Source of the DNA: Acidobacteriaceae bacterium
GTDB lineage: Bacteria; Acidobacteriota; Terriglobia; Terriglobales; Acidobacteriaceae
Assembly: GCA_003132825.1 (NCBI GenBank)
Contig: PKYX01000028.1
Coordinates: 14,419 to 20,964 of the forward strand
Reading direction: 5' to 3'
Length of the DNA: 6,546 bases
Made by a program: the position numbers and the translations under genes. The notes beneath the pieces were generated by a model. It was not told the DNA's origin and made no database searches. It was given only the letters and a program-made list of their open reading frames with translations. Positions 6,179-6,546 of the stretch are shown in pieces; position 1 is the stretch's first letter; every line of letters begins with the position of its first letter.

Positions 6179-6544
6179 CTACCGTGGCTGGCCCCGTCGC
6201 AGACTCCACAGTCCGCGCGCCGAGAGGATGAAGGTGAAGGCCCTGAGCCCGCCGAGCGCCCAGAGTGTCCAGACGAAGAAGAAGCCGCCGGTGGACTTGG
6301 CGATCTCGCCGTAATGTGCCCCCCTCATGTGCATGACGGGCGTGGCTGCCGCGAACAACCCGACGAGCAGCATGATGGCGTACCCCGATCTCCGTTCGGC
6401 GAGCACCAGCGTCCCGTACAGCAACACCACGAGAACGGCCAACGCAATGTTTGAGGGCTCGGCCTTCGATATCCCACGGACGATGTCGTCCGTAATGTGA
6501 AGCGTCAGCAAGAGGATCGAGAGCAGAGACGCGATGGTTAACAT
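6179..6544 (-). CDS. Conserved-looking four-helix membrane protein of unknown function (5' end near window edge)
   Basis: 121 residues from ATG 6544 to TAG 6179-6181. The start lies 2 bases from the window edge, so its ribosome binding site cannot be seen and the true start may be upstream. Four hydrophobic segments are visible: about 3-15 (TIASLLSILLLTL), 30-47 (SNIALAVLVVLLYGTLVL), 55-70 (YAIMLLVGLFAAATPV) and 85-108 (GGFFFVWTLWALGGLRAFTFIL). Charged or polar stretches between them include HITDDIVRG, LAERRSG and HMRGAHYGEIAKSTG, with a basic C-terminal tail SLRRGQPR. The pattern resembles short conserved hypothetical membrane proteins I have seen in environmental bacteria, but I cannot give a family name. 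It ends about 140 bp from the right inverted repeat and does not appear truncated by the insertion. Confidence 0.7.
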   Translation of the reverse strand: MLTIASLLSILLLTLHITDDIVRGISKAEPSNIALAVLVVLLYGTLVLAERRSGYAIMLLVGLFAAATPVMHMRGAHYGEIAKSTGGFFFVWTLWALGGLRAFTFILSARGLWSLRRGQPR

Positions 6545-6546
6545 CA

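Noticed and set aside
5884..6231. 115-residue plus-strand frame after the transposase
   Set aside because: It runs through the inverted repeat and the large hairpin and overlaps the end of the membrane-protein gene; composition is that of noncoding C-rich DNA.

Overview
The window reads as accessory or intergenic chromosome of a fairly GC-rich, free-living Gram-negative bacterium. The gene mix (a DUF4386 membrane protein, a secreted PHB-depolymerase/LpqC-like esterase, a periplasmic imidazolonepropionase-like amidohydrolase and a small four-helix membrane protein) would fit a soil bacterium such as an acidobacterium. That taxonomic guess rests on the overall look of the proteins only and is weak.

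Layout. Four host genes all lie on the minus strand. From right to left they are: a small multi-pass membrane protein (6179-6544, possibly cut by the window edge), an amidohydrolase broken by a frameshift (2225-3435), a membrane-anchored alpha/beta-hydrolase esterase (937-1884), and a DUF4386 family membrane protein (1-648, C-terminus outside the window). The DUF4386 gene is preceded by a possible 19-residue leader ORF (670-729). Between the first two of these, on the opposite strand, sits an insertion sequence of the IS91 type (about 3612-6037). It carries a tyrosine recombinase (3715-4590) and an HUH/Y2 transposase (4591-5778).

The insertion sequence is the main feature. Both proteins look intact, with all six expected catalytic residues in the recombinase and the zinc-finger, HUH and double-tyrosine motifs in the transposase. 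The two genes abut with no gap (TAG then ATG), share one reading frame and each has a strong Shine-Dalgarno. The recombinase start codon lies in the arm of an 8-bp perfect hairpin with its Shine-Dalgarno in the loop. The element is flanked by a 33-bp inverted repeat (31/33 identical, 23 bp of it perfect), which is unusual because IS91-type elements are not expected to have long terminal inverted repeats. Just outside the right copy is a large GC-rich hairpin (6032-6120). Its C-rich 3' noncoding stretch (5779-6004) would be a suitable place for a rolling-circle end.

How it fits together. The host genes do not form an obvious pathway; spacing of about 290-340 bp between them argues against one tight operon. 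The element has landed upstream of the amidohydrolase, between it and the membrane-protein gene, without visibly interrupting either coding sequence. The amidohydrolase damage is a separate one-base event far from the element.
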